Shown: piece after piece, positions 23,660 to 30,160 of the stretch
How the letters are laid out: every line of letters starts with the position of its first letter
Numbering within the stretch: position 1 is the first letter of the stretch
Assembly (NCBI RefSeq): GCF_024807145.1
Contig: NZ_JANUCA010000009.1
Span: forward strand, 62,001 to 126,000
Origin: Microbacterium sp. AK031
GTDB lineage: Bacteria; Actinomycetota; Actinomycetes; Actinomycetales; Microbacteriaceae
DNA: 64,000 nt
Direction: 5' to 3'
Notes under the pieces: generated by a model
The model's input: the letters and a program-made list of their open reading frames with translations, nothing else
Database searches by the model: none
Told to the model about the DNA's origin: nothing
Program-made: the position numbers and the translations under genes

Positions 23660-23988
23660 TGGTTCCTCCGAGCGGCTTCGGCATGCCCGACCGATCGAGC
23701 ATGCAGCAGAAGCAAGTTGAGGGCTTGGGCGTAGGACTTGGTGTCGGTCGCCGCTGTGAGGTTGTTGTAGCCGGGAGCCATGGGCAGGGTCGGCACGTAA
23801 GCGCGCAGGAAATGAGTGACCTCGGCCAAGCTGGCGGGCTGGGCTGACTTCGCTTCGGCGAGCTCGCGCTGGGACTCGTTCAGGGCACGATCAAGGACAG
23901 CGCGCTCAGCCTTCAGACCCTCGTTCTCATCGCGCAGCTGGCGGAGCTCGCGCTGCATCAGGAAGGTGTCGTTCTTGAAGAAGGGCAT
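23656..23988 (-). CDS. Coiled-coil hypothetical protein of element 2 (110 aa)
   Basis: A 110-residue protein. The first half is a coiled coil (FLMQRELRQLRDENEGLKAERAVLDRALNESQRELAEA), the second half a compact helical region (LAEVTHFLRAYVPTLPMAPGYNNLTAATDTKSYAQALNLLLLHARSVGHAEAARRNQ). ATG 23988 is preceded by GGAGGCATC. It overlaps the next gene by 4 nt. It could be a scaffold-like partner of the capsid protein encoded upstream, which is only inference. Confidence 0.6.
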   Translation of the reverse strand: MPFFKNDTFLMQRELRQLRDENEGLKAERAVLDRALNESQRELAEAKSAQPASLAEVTHFLRAYVPTLPMAPGYNNLTAATDTKSYAQALNLLLLHARSVGHAEAARRNQ

Positions 23989-24605
23989 GATGCCTCCAGA
24001 TCAGGATCGGTGGAATCGGAAATGGGCTCGCCCTGGATTTGAAAAGGTCCGTACATCTAAGAACCATTGCCGGGAGTTGAGCCGTCGCCCATCCGCCCAG
24101 AGGTTTGAGGGCCCCTTACCCCGGGGGGAGACACCCAGCCGGCGTGGGCCGACTGAAGCACTCCAGCTGGGCGGGTGTTAGGGACTGAGCGACGACCTAG
24201 CTCACTAGTGTCAGGTCGCCGCTCAGCCGGGGTACCAGGTCGGGCGCGTGGCATACGGCACGCCGGCCTGGTAGATGCGGGGGACCAGCCCTTGCCCAGA
24301 CGCCGAGGCATACGGCAAAGCCGGCAGGAGAGCAAGGCGTAAGGGCAGGGCTGGTCCGTGCCAATCGTCGTGAGGTGATGAATCCTCGCGCATCGACTCT
24401 GCACGCCGGGTTCCTAGGCCTCGTGCAGTCTGATCGTCAGGGTTACGAAGCCTGCATCAGCACTCGACCACGCCCGAAGGAAGGCAGGCTGTCGAGACTC
24501 GCAGAGCTGGACCCCAAGATGGGACTCCGCGAGCTGGTGACCTGCCCGGCTTTGACACCGGGCAAGTCGGCTGAGTTGACCTACTCAGCGGAGGTTGGGG
24601 CTGGC
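23989..24605. other. 617-bp gap downstream of the capsid gene
   Basis: Largely non-coding except for one short candidate frame at 24223-24393. It contains hairpins: CGACCT/AGGTCG at about 24193-24216, a long imperfect pair GACCAGCCCTTGCCC / GGGCAGGGCTGGTC at about 24282-24356, and GCCCGG/CCGGGC at about 24544-24564. GGCATACGGCA occurs twice, at 24250-24260 and 24308-24318. A non-coding RNA or packaging (cos/pac) signal is possible. Confidence 0.4.
24223..24393 (-). CDS. Possible small ORF in the capsid-downstream gap (56 aa)
   Basis: ATG 24393 opens a 56-codon frame: MREDSSPHDDWHGPALPLRL, then ALLPALPYASASGQGLVPRIYQAGVPYATRPTWYPG and stop. Two internal repeats (LPYAS and VPYAT) correspond to the repeated GGCATACGGCA in DNA. 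The ribosome-binding site is poor and the same sequence forms a long hairpin, so this could be a structured RNA that happens to lack stops. Reported with low confidence. Confidence 0.25.
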   Translation of the reverse strand: MREDSSPHDDWHGPALPLRLALLPALPYASASGQGLVPRIYQAGVPYATRPTWYPG

Positions 24606-25718
24606 TTAGACTGCAGCCAGGTCCACGAGGGCGATGGCTGCGGGCTTGACCACGTCAATGGCCGCCTTCAGCTCAACGCGCACGCGCTTCTGGTTTGCGT
24701 CGAACAGTGCGCCCGACTCATCCCACTTGACGCGGACACCCTGGTTGTCCACGCTGATGCCGACAGCACTCGGGTCCAGGACGATCGCCTGGCCGAGAGT
24801 GGCCGCGGAGCTGATCAGGACGGGAACACCGAAGATGGTTTCCGCCGGACCAGTCGCGCCGGTCGCGAGAGCGCCACCCAGACCGAGGTCGAAGGCACCG
24901 CTCGAGTTGCGGGTTGTCACCAGCTCCAGGTAGTCGGTGCGGTGGAGGATCACCAGGCCGGTCTCGTAGCCGAGGGTGTTGACCGCGAGCTGACCAGCGG
25001 CGATGGACGCCAGGGGCTCAGAGCCAGCGACGACAGGCTGTGCGCCTACGGCGGTCTGCATTGCTGCGACTGCCGAGCCACCCAGCTTCTCGTAGATGCC
25101 GCGGGTCATTGCCTGCGTCAGGTACGCCTCCAGGTTGGCCGCGTCGTCCAGGGTGTCCTGGTCGACAGGCTGCGAGACGTGCGCCAGGAACTTCAGGGTG
25201 CCGTCGACCGACTCGACCTCATAGGTGGACACGGGCTTGTTCGCGCCGGTCTCCACGAAGGCGGCCTGGTTGTCGATCGTTGCCTCACGGATGAAGCGGT
25301 AGGACGAGCTGCTGCGGGTGGTCGTGGTCAGGAAGTTGACCACGCCAACGGGCGTCTCGCGGCCCTTGAGGATGACCTCGGAGTGGAGGTCCAGCGGGAC
25401 TACCGAACTGCCGGTCGCCACGAGGGACTTCTGGCCGCCAGCACGAAGTGCGGCCTTGACCGCAGTAGCGCTGGTGTCCAGGTGACCCGACTTGGCACCG
25501 AACGCGTCGGACGCGTTCCAGTCCTCGCCCGGGAGGGCGGTGAGGCCCGCGCCGTTCTGGGCTGCGCGGAGGAAGCCCTTCAGCTGCGTGATGCGGTCGG
25601 TGATGCGTTCGACCTCAGCCACCTCAGTGGTGGTCAGGTCGGTGTGGGACTTGGCGAGGAACGTGGAGCCCTTCGCCTGAAGCTGGGAGAGTTCCAGCTC
25701 GATGGACTTGATGTCCAT
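24606..25718 (-). CDS. HK97-fold major capsid protein
   Basis: A 370-residue phage major capsid protein. The N-terminal delta-type helical segment (residues about 1-65; MDIKSIELELSQLQAKGSTF through RITDRITQLKGFLRAA) precedes the HK97 core: VATGSSVVPLDLHSEVILKGRETPVGVVNFL, AAFVETGANKPVSTYEVESVDGTLKFLAHVSQPVDQDTLDDAANLEAYL, and the C-terminal FGVPVLISSAATLGQAIVLDPSAVGISVDNQGVRVKWDESGALFDANQKRVRVELKAAIDVVKP. Length and order are normal. No protease, portal or scaffold gene adjoins it, unusual for a phage and a main clue to satellite status. Confidence 0.92.
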   Translation of the reverse strand: MDIKSIELELSQLQAKGSTFLAKSHTDLTTTEVAEVERITDRITQLKGFLRAAQNGAGLTALPGEDWNASDAFGAKSGHLDTSATAVKAALRAGGQKSLVATGSSVVPLDLHSEVILKGRETPVGVVNFLTTTTRSSSSYRFIREATIDNQAAFVETGANKPVSTYEVESVDGTLKFLAHVSQPVDQDTLDDAANLEAYLTQAMTRGIYEKLGGSAVAAMQTAVGAQPVVAGSEPLASIAAGQLAVNTLGYETGLVILHRTDYLELVTTRNSSGAFDLGLGGALATGATGPAETIFGVPVLISSAATLGQAIVLDPSAVGISVDNQGVRVKWDESGALFDANQKRVRVELKAAIDVVKPAAIALVDLAAV

Positions 25719-26061
25719 AGTTGACTCCTAATGGGTAGTCACTAATGCGATCGACTGATCGCGGAAGTGCCTGCCCGACGGACCGCGCACGCGACTGAGC
25801 ACCCGTTGACCTCCTGGTCCTCGGGGTGATGTGGACGCCGTGTGTCGGCTGGCCGAGTGACGCGCAGCAGCTCTGCCCTCATGGGCCTCGGCTGCGCTCG
25901 TCGGCGGCGGAGTGTGCCGGCAGTTCCCCATAGCTAGCTAGGCCGGCGGGGCTTGATCGGCTAACCCGCGTGATGCGGGTGGTCTGGTTGAAGGGGTCGG
26001 GCTGTGAGAGCCCGTTTCTCCCTCTACTTATCTATAGCGTTTGCTGCGTACATCCGGTCGG
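25719..26061. other. Non-coding gap between HNH and capsid genes
   Basis: About 340 bp that should contain the capsid promoter on the minus strand. Hairpins ACCCGC-gtgat-GCGGGT (about 25964-25980) and CGGGCT-gtgag-AGCCCG followed by TTTCT (about 25999-26019) are visible. A 67-codon open frame at 25728-25931 lacks a ribosome-binding site and a coding-like composition, and I do not call it. Confidence 0.45.
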
Positions 26062-26706
26062 TCAGGCGGTCTCAGGGAAGTGGTCGACGGCATAGATGCC
26101 CCAGAAGCCCCACGACCCTGTGCGCTTCATCTCGCGGAAGCCGCGTTCACGCAGCTCACGGTAGAGGTCGTGTGGGGTAGCCCAGCGCGCACGACCGACT
26201 GTGGTCCTCTGAGAGACGCGCCAGAGCGTGGCACGGGGTGACCACTCGTCAGGCACGAGATCGAACACGGGCAGGCCCTCGGTGATCGGCCCAGCGGGCC
26301 GTGGGGCCGGGCGAGACGCGACACGAGGCACTGCGCGTCCTGCGATGTAGTCGAGTGTGGCCGGGGTGATTGCGGGCATGCGTGGTGTGAGCTCGCCTTC
26401 CGCCTGCGGGGCGACCCAGTCGCGGGAGCCGACCACATGGAGGATCATGGCGATCCGACGCTCGGGCACGCCCACAGCGACCAACCAGGCAATTGGGGCG
26501 CGATCGCTCTTGGCCCGGTTGCACTGGTCACAGCAGGGTACCCCGTTCCAGATGTCGCTGGTCCCGCCGTCGTTCAACGGCCAGAAGTGGTCTACGGTCA
26601 GGCCGACGCGACGGCCGCAGTATGCGCAGCTCCAGTGGCGCTTAGGCCCCCAGCGCTGTTCGGCGAGGGCAGAGAAGGCGATGGCGTCAAGGACGTGGCG
26701 GGGCAT
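26062..26706 (-). CDS. HNH protein with a phage-type C-terminal DNA-binding domain
   Basis: A 214-residue two-part protein. Residues about 20-75 form an HNH/zinc domain: CAYCGRRVGLTVDHFWPLNDGGTSDIWNGVPCCDQCNRAKSD, with two CxxC pairs and the DHFWPLNDGG core. A Pro/Arg-rich linker leads to a C-terminal module of about 65 residues, FDLVPDEWSPRATLWRVSQRTTVGRARWATPHDLYRELRERGFREMKRTGSWGFWGIYAV, resembling the terminal winged-helix-like region of phage D5-type primase-helicases. The fusion is unusual. As the gene nearest the three-palindrome region it is a candidate initiator or nicking protein for element 2. Confidence 0.7.
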   Translation of the reverse strand: MPRHVLDAIAFSALAEQRWGPKRHWSCAYCGRRVGLTVDHFWPLNDGGTSDIWNGVPCCDQCNRAKSDRAPIAWLVAVGVPERRIAMILHVVGSRDWVAPQAEGELTPRMPAITPATLDYIAGRAVPRVASRPAPRPAGPITEGLPVFDLVPDEWSPRATLWRVSQRTTVGRARWATPHDLYRELRERGFREMKRTGSWGFWGIYAVDHFPETA

Positions 26707-27173
26707 AGGAAGCTCCTCAGGAAGAGGTGGAAGTGGGAACGCGCTCGGGGGGAGGCGGGAATAGTTGCGATTGTGCCGTGGAGTCGATGCCGTCGGATGT
26801 GCCCCCGCGAGAGTCCCGAGGTCACGAGGGCAAAGGGGCGTAAAGGGGGCCGCGTTTTGTATTAGTCCTTAAGGGAGGTCGGTCTTATAACTAAATAGGA
26901 AGCGTGGCCCCTTCACGCCCCAGGCGCCCCTGGAGCCACGATTCCTAGGAAACACTGGTAATGGGGGCGATATGGGCAGGTGTTGTAGCTACCCTGACGC
27001 GCTCCCAGGGTAGCTGCGTCGCCCCGGGGGCAGCAAGGCACAGGCTTTGCGAGAGGCCGCAAGGTGCCTGCGGGCGCGTGGTTGGCGACCCGGAGAGTCA
27101 CCTTTATAACTGCCCTGACGGTGTACCCAGGGCAGGCGTAGCTACCCTGGGAAGATGTCAGGGTAGCCATGGT
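26707..27173. other. 467-bp intergenic region of element 2 (candidate origin/control region)
   Basis: Between the integrase 3' end and the HNH gene start on the minus strand. It holds no convincing gene. The right part contains three related palindromes (see 26987-27167). The left part has an AT-richer patch around 26860-26900 (TTTTGTATTAGTCC, TTATAACTAAATAGG) that may be the promoter of the HNH gene or a DNA-unwinding element; TTATAACT recurs at 27103-27110. Confidence 0.5.
26987..27167. repeat. Three related palindromic repeats (iteron-like)
   Basis: Copy 1, 26987-27015, arms AGCTACCCTG / CAGGGTAGCT. Copy 2, 27111-27134, arms TGCCCTG / CAGGGCA. Copy 3, 27141-27167, arms GCTACCCTG / CAGGGTAGC, in opposite orientation. 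Copies 1 and 2 share CCCTGACG followed by CCCAGGG; copy 3 read on the other strand gives CCCTGAC and CCCAGGG too. Copies 2 and 3 are 6 bp apart. The change TACCC to TGCCC in copy 2 is matched in its other arm, so pairing is conserved. Confidence 0.75.
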
Positions 27174-28781
27174 TTAGTCGTGATCCTCGGCGTAGTAGGC
27201 CACGGAGTCGCTGAGGTCGGGTGCTGGCTGGCGGGGGATGAGCAGGCCACGCCCCACTGTGTCAGGCGCCTCGGGGTCGCCGAGGTCGATCCAGTGCGGG
27301 ATCAGGCGCTCAGGCTGGAAGACGTTGGAGCCCCTCACCGCCGAGGGCAGGAGCTCTATTCGATCGAGGCCGAAGCGTGCCAGCAGGTCACGCCTGGCGA
27401 AGTCGTCGGAGTCAGCCCAGGCCTCGGCGATCGTTCGTCCAGTGGGGACGAAGCGCCTCGAGATGGTCGCCGGCGTCGCCTGGAGCTCCGTACGCCTCCC
27501 CTTAAGCGTCTGGAGAGCGACAGCAAGCTTGGGCACATCGGCGTCATCCTGGACCATCTGGGCCACTGTCTGGTCGATCGCAGCCTGCACCCTGGCGAGC
27601 TCGTCGGCGGTCTCGGGATTGGTCACGACCTCTTCGATGGTCGCCTCGGGCCAGTGGCCGCGCTCAGCGAGGAAGGTATCAGTGACCGCCTTCTCCGCGA
27701 GGACGGCCCTCATATTCGGGCCTGGACAGGTGCCGCCAGCTCGGCGGGCACAGGTATAGGTCGGGTGACCTGATCGCACCGTGACCCAGAGCTTCTTCCC
27801 GCAGACCGAACAGAAGAGCAGGCCGCTCAGGAGGCGCGCCTGACGGGGGACTCGGCGCGGCTTGCCACTTGGGTTCTTGCTGGACTTGATGCGGGCGCGG
27901 AGTCGAGCTGAGGTGTCGGCGTCGAGGGCGGCGGGGAAGGGCTGGAGGGGTAGGCCCTCATCATCTAGGACCAGAGACCAGTCCTTGCGCCGAGTGCCAG
28001 GGACGGGCTTGCCCACGCTGACTCGTCCGAGCACGGCGTCACCAGTGAGGATCGCGGCGACAGCTGGCCATGACCAGACACCACGATCCAGGTCCTCGGC
28101 CTCCTCGCCTCTGATCAGGGCCAGCCGATACGGGCTTCGAGTCGTCGGGACTCCATCGCGCATGAGGACATCGGTCAGAGCGTTGATCGGCCTGCCCTCC
28201 AGGACCCATGCAGCCATGCGTCTGATCGTGGCTACCTCGGCGGCGTCGAGTACCAGGGTCCGGCCTCGGCCTGAGGGGTGAGGGGCTGGACGGAAGCCAA
28301 AGGGGACCGTGCCGCCCTTGAACCTGCCTGCCTGCTGATTGGCCCTGATCGCGGCGCTGACCCGCATGGCGGTGTTGTCGGCCTCGGAGCGTGCTACCTC
28401 GGAGAGGACTGCGGCAGTCAGGCGCCAGCTTGGCTGGCTCGATCTGATGCCGTCGCGAAGAGCGACAAACTCTGCCTTGGGACTGCGGTCCAGGACCTCG
28501 ACCAGACGACCGATGGCGCCCAGGCCTTGACGAGTCCAGCGATCGAGCTTCCAGACTAGGAGGACCTCGGCTTCGCCGTCGTCTAGCATCTGCAGGGCTT
28601 GGTCGGCGTTGGCTCGTGTCTTTCGGCCAGACAGGCCGTCATCGACCAGGACCTGAGCGACTTCCAGGCCCTCGGTTTCGGCGAACGCGCGCAGGTCGGT
28701 CTCCTGGCGTTGGATCGAGTCGGACTGGCCATCGTTGGCGTCGGAGACCGACAATCTGAGGTAGAGAATGGCTCGCTTCAT
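27174..28781 (-). CDS. int: Large serine recombinase, integrase of element 2
   Basis: A 535-residue large serine integrase, not closely similar to the one in element 1. The catalytic domain starts MKRAILYLRLSVSDANDGQSDSIQRQ with nucleophile Ser11 and continues DDGLSGRKTRANADQALQMLDDGEAEVLLVWKLDRWTRQG. The recombinase domain contains PFGFRP, EVATIRRMAAWVLEGRPINALTDVLMRDGVPTTR and ILTGDAVLGRVSVGKPVPGTRRKDW; the zinc ribbon is CSVCGKKLWV with CARRAGGTCPG; a coiled coil follows. Its ATG is 28 bp from the attR core. It should integrate the element into the pilin gene. Confidence 0.95.
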   Translation of the reverse strand: MKRAILYLRLSVSDANDGQSDSIQRQETDLRAFAETEGLEVAQVLVDDGLSGRKTRANADQALQMLDDGEAEVLLVWKLDRWTRQGLGAIGRLVEVLDRSPKAEFVALRDGIRSSQPSWRLTAAVLSEVARSEADNTAMRVSAAIRANQQAGRFKGGTVPFGFRPAPHPSGRGRTLVLDAAEVATIRRMAAWVLEGRPINALTDVLMRDGVPTTRSPYRLALIRGEEAEDLDRGVWSWPAVAAILTGDAVLGRVSVGKPVPGTRRKDWSLVLDDEGLPLQPFPAALDADTSARLRARIKSSKNPSGKPRRVPRQARLLSGLLFCSVCGKKLWVTVRSGHPTYTCARRAGGTCPGPNMRAVLAEKAVTDTFLAERGHWPEATIEEVVTNPETADELARVQAAIDQTVAQMVQDDADVPKLAVALQTLKGRRTELQATPATISRRFVPTGRTIAEAWADSDDFARRDLLARFGLDRIELLPSAVRGSNVFQPERLIPHWIDLGDPEAPDTVGRGLLIPRQPAPDLSDSVAYYAEDHD

Positions 28782-28808
28782 GTGGAGAGATTACTGTATG
28801 AAGTCGGG

Positions 28809-28812
28809 AGGT
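28809..28812. repeat. attR core of element 2 (AGGT)
   Basis: Second copy of the four-base core, at the junction with the 3' part of the pilin gene. Confidence 0.78.
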
Positions 28813-28896
28813 CTCGTCGTCCTGATCTGGGCGGTGGCGGGCCCGGCCCTGACCGGACTGTTCGAGCAGGCGATCTCGCGAGTATCCGGACTCTGA
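28809..28896 (+). pseudogene. Small Flp-like pilin gene, 3' fragment
   Basis: Encodes the missing C-terminal part of the pilin: GLVVLIWAVAGPALTGLFEQAISRVSGL, with TGA at 28894-28896. It lacks a start while element 2 is in place, although an ATG supplied by the element at 28798 (ATGAAGTCGGGAGGTCTC) is in frame and would give a hybrid short hydrophobic peptide beginning MKSGG. Confidence 0.85.
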
Positions 28897-28897
28897 C

Positions 28898-29299
28898 GTG
28901 CGGTGGCGAGAGGCGGCGGCAGATGAGCGCGGATCGAGCCCGGTCGAGTTCGTGCTCGTCGGTTCGCTGCTCACCGTCCTCACTCTCGCCGTTCTGCAGC
29001 TGGGCCTCGCCGTGTACGTGCGCAATGTGGTGCACGATGCCGCCGTCGAAGGCGCGCACTACGCCGCGCTCGCCGACACCGCTCTGGAAGAAGGCGAGGA
29101 GCGCACGCGACTGGCCATCACCAGGGCGGTCGGTGCGACCTACGCCGAGGACATCGCGGTAGCCGAGAGCGACAGGCTCGGGCATCCGACCGCGGTCGTG
29201 ACGGTGCGCACCACACTGCCCATCGTCGGGCTGCTCGGCATCCCCTACGCGATGGAGGTGAACGCGGATGCCCCGTTGGAGACTCTGGGCGAGGAATGA
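28898..29299 (+). CDS. tadE: TadE-like pseudopilin
   Basis: A 133-residue minor pilin-like protein of the Tad locus. After a short polar N-terminus (MRWREAAADERGSS) comes the TadE motif PVEFVLVGSLLTVLTLAVLQLGLAVYVRNVVHDAAVEGAHYAA, with the conserved Glu five residues into the hydrophobic segment, where the prepilin peptidase cleaves before the pilin helix. It follows the split pilin by one base and overlaps the next gene by 32 nt. Expression should depend on read-through from upstream or on a promoter inside element 2. Confidence 0.85.
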   Translation: MRWREAAADERGSSPVEFVLVGSLLTVLTLAVLQLGLAVYVRNVVHDAAVEGAHYAALADTALEEGEERTRLAITRAVGATYAEDIAVAESDRLGHPTAVVTVRTTLPIVGLLGIPYAMEVNADAPLETLGEE

Positions 29300-29723
29300 C
29301 GACGGCGCCGCGGCGCTGGAGTTCATCACGACCGGCGTCATCCTGCTCGTTCCGCTCGCATACCTCGTGATCACCCTCGGCGCGGTCCAGGAGAGCCTGC
29401 TCGGTGTCGAAGCCGCCGCCAGACACACCGCTCGCGTGATCGGCCAGGCGGACGATGTCGATTCCGCAGCGATGAACAGCGATGCCGTTCTCACGAGCGT
29501 GATGGATGAATACGGAATGGATGCCGAGAGCGTCGACGTGTCCATGTCCTGTGCCCCTGCCGGCGCCGCATGTCCTTCGGCGGGCGCGACAGTCATCGTC
29601 ACGGTGAGCACGCGCGTCTCGCTGCCGTTCGTGCCGCCGATCTTCGGCCTCGACAAGGCGGCGAGCATACCGCTCGAGGCGGTCGCCGCGCAGAAGGTGT
29701 CGCGCCTATGGGGCACCGGATGA
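29268..29723 (+). CDS. TadE/TadF-like pseudopilin
   Basis: A 151-residue second pseudopilin: NDDGAAALEFITTGVILLVPLAYLVITLGAVQESLLGVEAAARHTARVIGQADD, again with Glu at the start of the hydrophobic helix. The soluble part has one cysteine pair (SCAPAGAACPSAG) that may form a disulfide. ATG 29268 overlaps tadE by 32 nt; no alternative in-frame start lies closer. The ATGA overlap with the next gene argues for one operon. Confidence 0.82.
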   Translation: MPRWRLWARNDDGAAALEFITTGVILLVPLAYLVITLGAVQESLLGVEAAARHTARVIGQADDVDSAAMNSDAVLTSVMDEYGMDAESVDVSMSCAPAGAACPSAGATVIVTVSTRVSLPFVPPIFGLDKAASIPLEAVAAQKVSRLWGTG

Positions 29724-30145
29724 CGCGGCGGCGACCCTTCGCGGAGGATGAGGACGGCAGCATCCTCCCGCTTCTTCTGGGCTACGTCGTGCTCGCGATC
29801 GCCGTGATCTTCGTGTGCACGTGCGCGACCGACCTGTACATCGCACAGAAGCGTCTCGACTCCCTCGCCGATGCCGCGGCGCTCGCCGGAGCCGACGGGT
29901 TCACGCTCGTCGTGGACGGCGAATCGGTGCGTGCGGAGTTGACGGATGCCGGAGTGCAGGAGCAGGCGGTCGCGATCGTCGACGCGATGACGATCGAGGC
30001 GGCTCTCGTCTCGGCATCCGCTCCCGACGGTGTGACGGCTCGCGTCACGGTCGCGGCAGCCTGGCATCCGCCGCTGTTCTCCCCGTTCGTGCAGGGTGGC
30101 GTGCCTCTCGAAGCGACGGCGACGAGTCGCACCGCGCTGCGTTGA
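29720..30145 (+). CDS. TadG-like pilus assembly protein
   Basis: A 141-residue protein related to the actinobacterial TadG/Rv3660-linked helicase-secretion family: EDEDGSILPLLLGYVVLAIAVIFVCTCATDLYIAQKRLDSLADAAALAGADGFTL, the standard membrane segment followed by the DxxALAgA motif. Start ATG 29720 overlaps the preceding stop (ATGA); ATG 29708 would add four residues. It ends the tad operon and is convergent with the MFS gene 16 bp away. Confidence 0.82.
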   Translation: MTRRRPFAEDEDGSILPLLLGYVVLAIAVIFVCTCATDLYIAQKRLDSLADAAALAGADGFTLVVDGESVRAELTDAGVQEQAVAIVDAMTIEAALVSASAPDGVTARVTVAAAWHPPLFSPFVQGGVPLEATATSRTALR

Positions 30146-30160
30146 GGCGAACAGCAGTCG

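Larger units (their letters stand above)
19707..28812. mobile_element. Integrated element 2 (capsid-carrying serine-integrase island in the pilin gene)
   Basis: About 9.1 kb bounded by AGGT at 19707-19710 and 28809-28812. Right end: a 535-residue large serine recombinase. Cargo: five small plus-strand genes including a membrane coiled-coil protein, then a minus-strand cluster with an HNH protein, a small-terminase-like protein, an HK97-fold capsid and a second HNH protein, with a three-palindrome region upstream. There is no portal, large terminase, protease, tail or lysis gene. I infer a capsid-bearing phage satellite dependent on a helper. A decayed prophage is the main alternative, but compact gene spacing and exact junctions argue against decay. 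Confidence 0.88.

Noticed and set aside
24375..25724. 449-codon open frame on the plus strand across the capsid gene
   Set aside because: Antisense shadow of the capsid gene in GC-rich sequence; the minus strand has clear HK97 capsid motifs.
25728..25931. 67-codon open frame between the HNH and capsid genes
   Set aside because: No ribosome-binding site, His/Arg/Ser-rich random-like composition, and overlaps the expected capsid promoter.
26913..27170. 85-codon open frame over the palindromes of element 2
   Set aside because: Its sequence is dictated by the repeated palindromes and shows no protein-like pattern.
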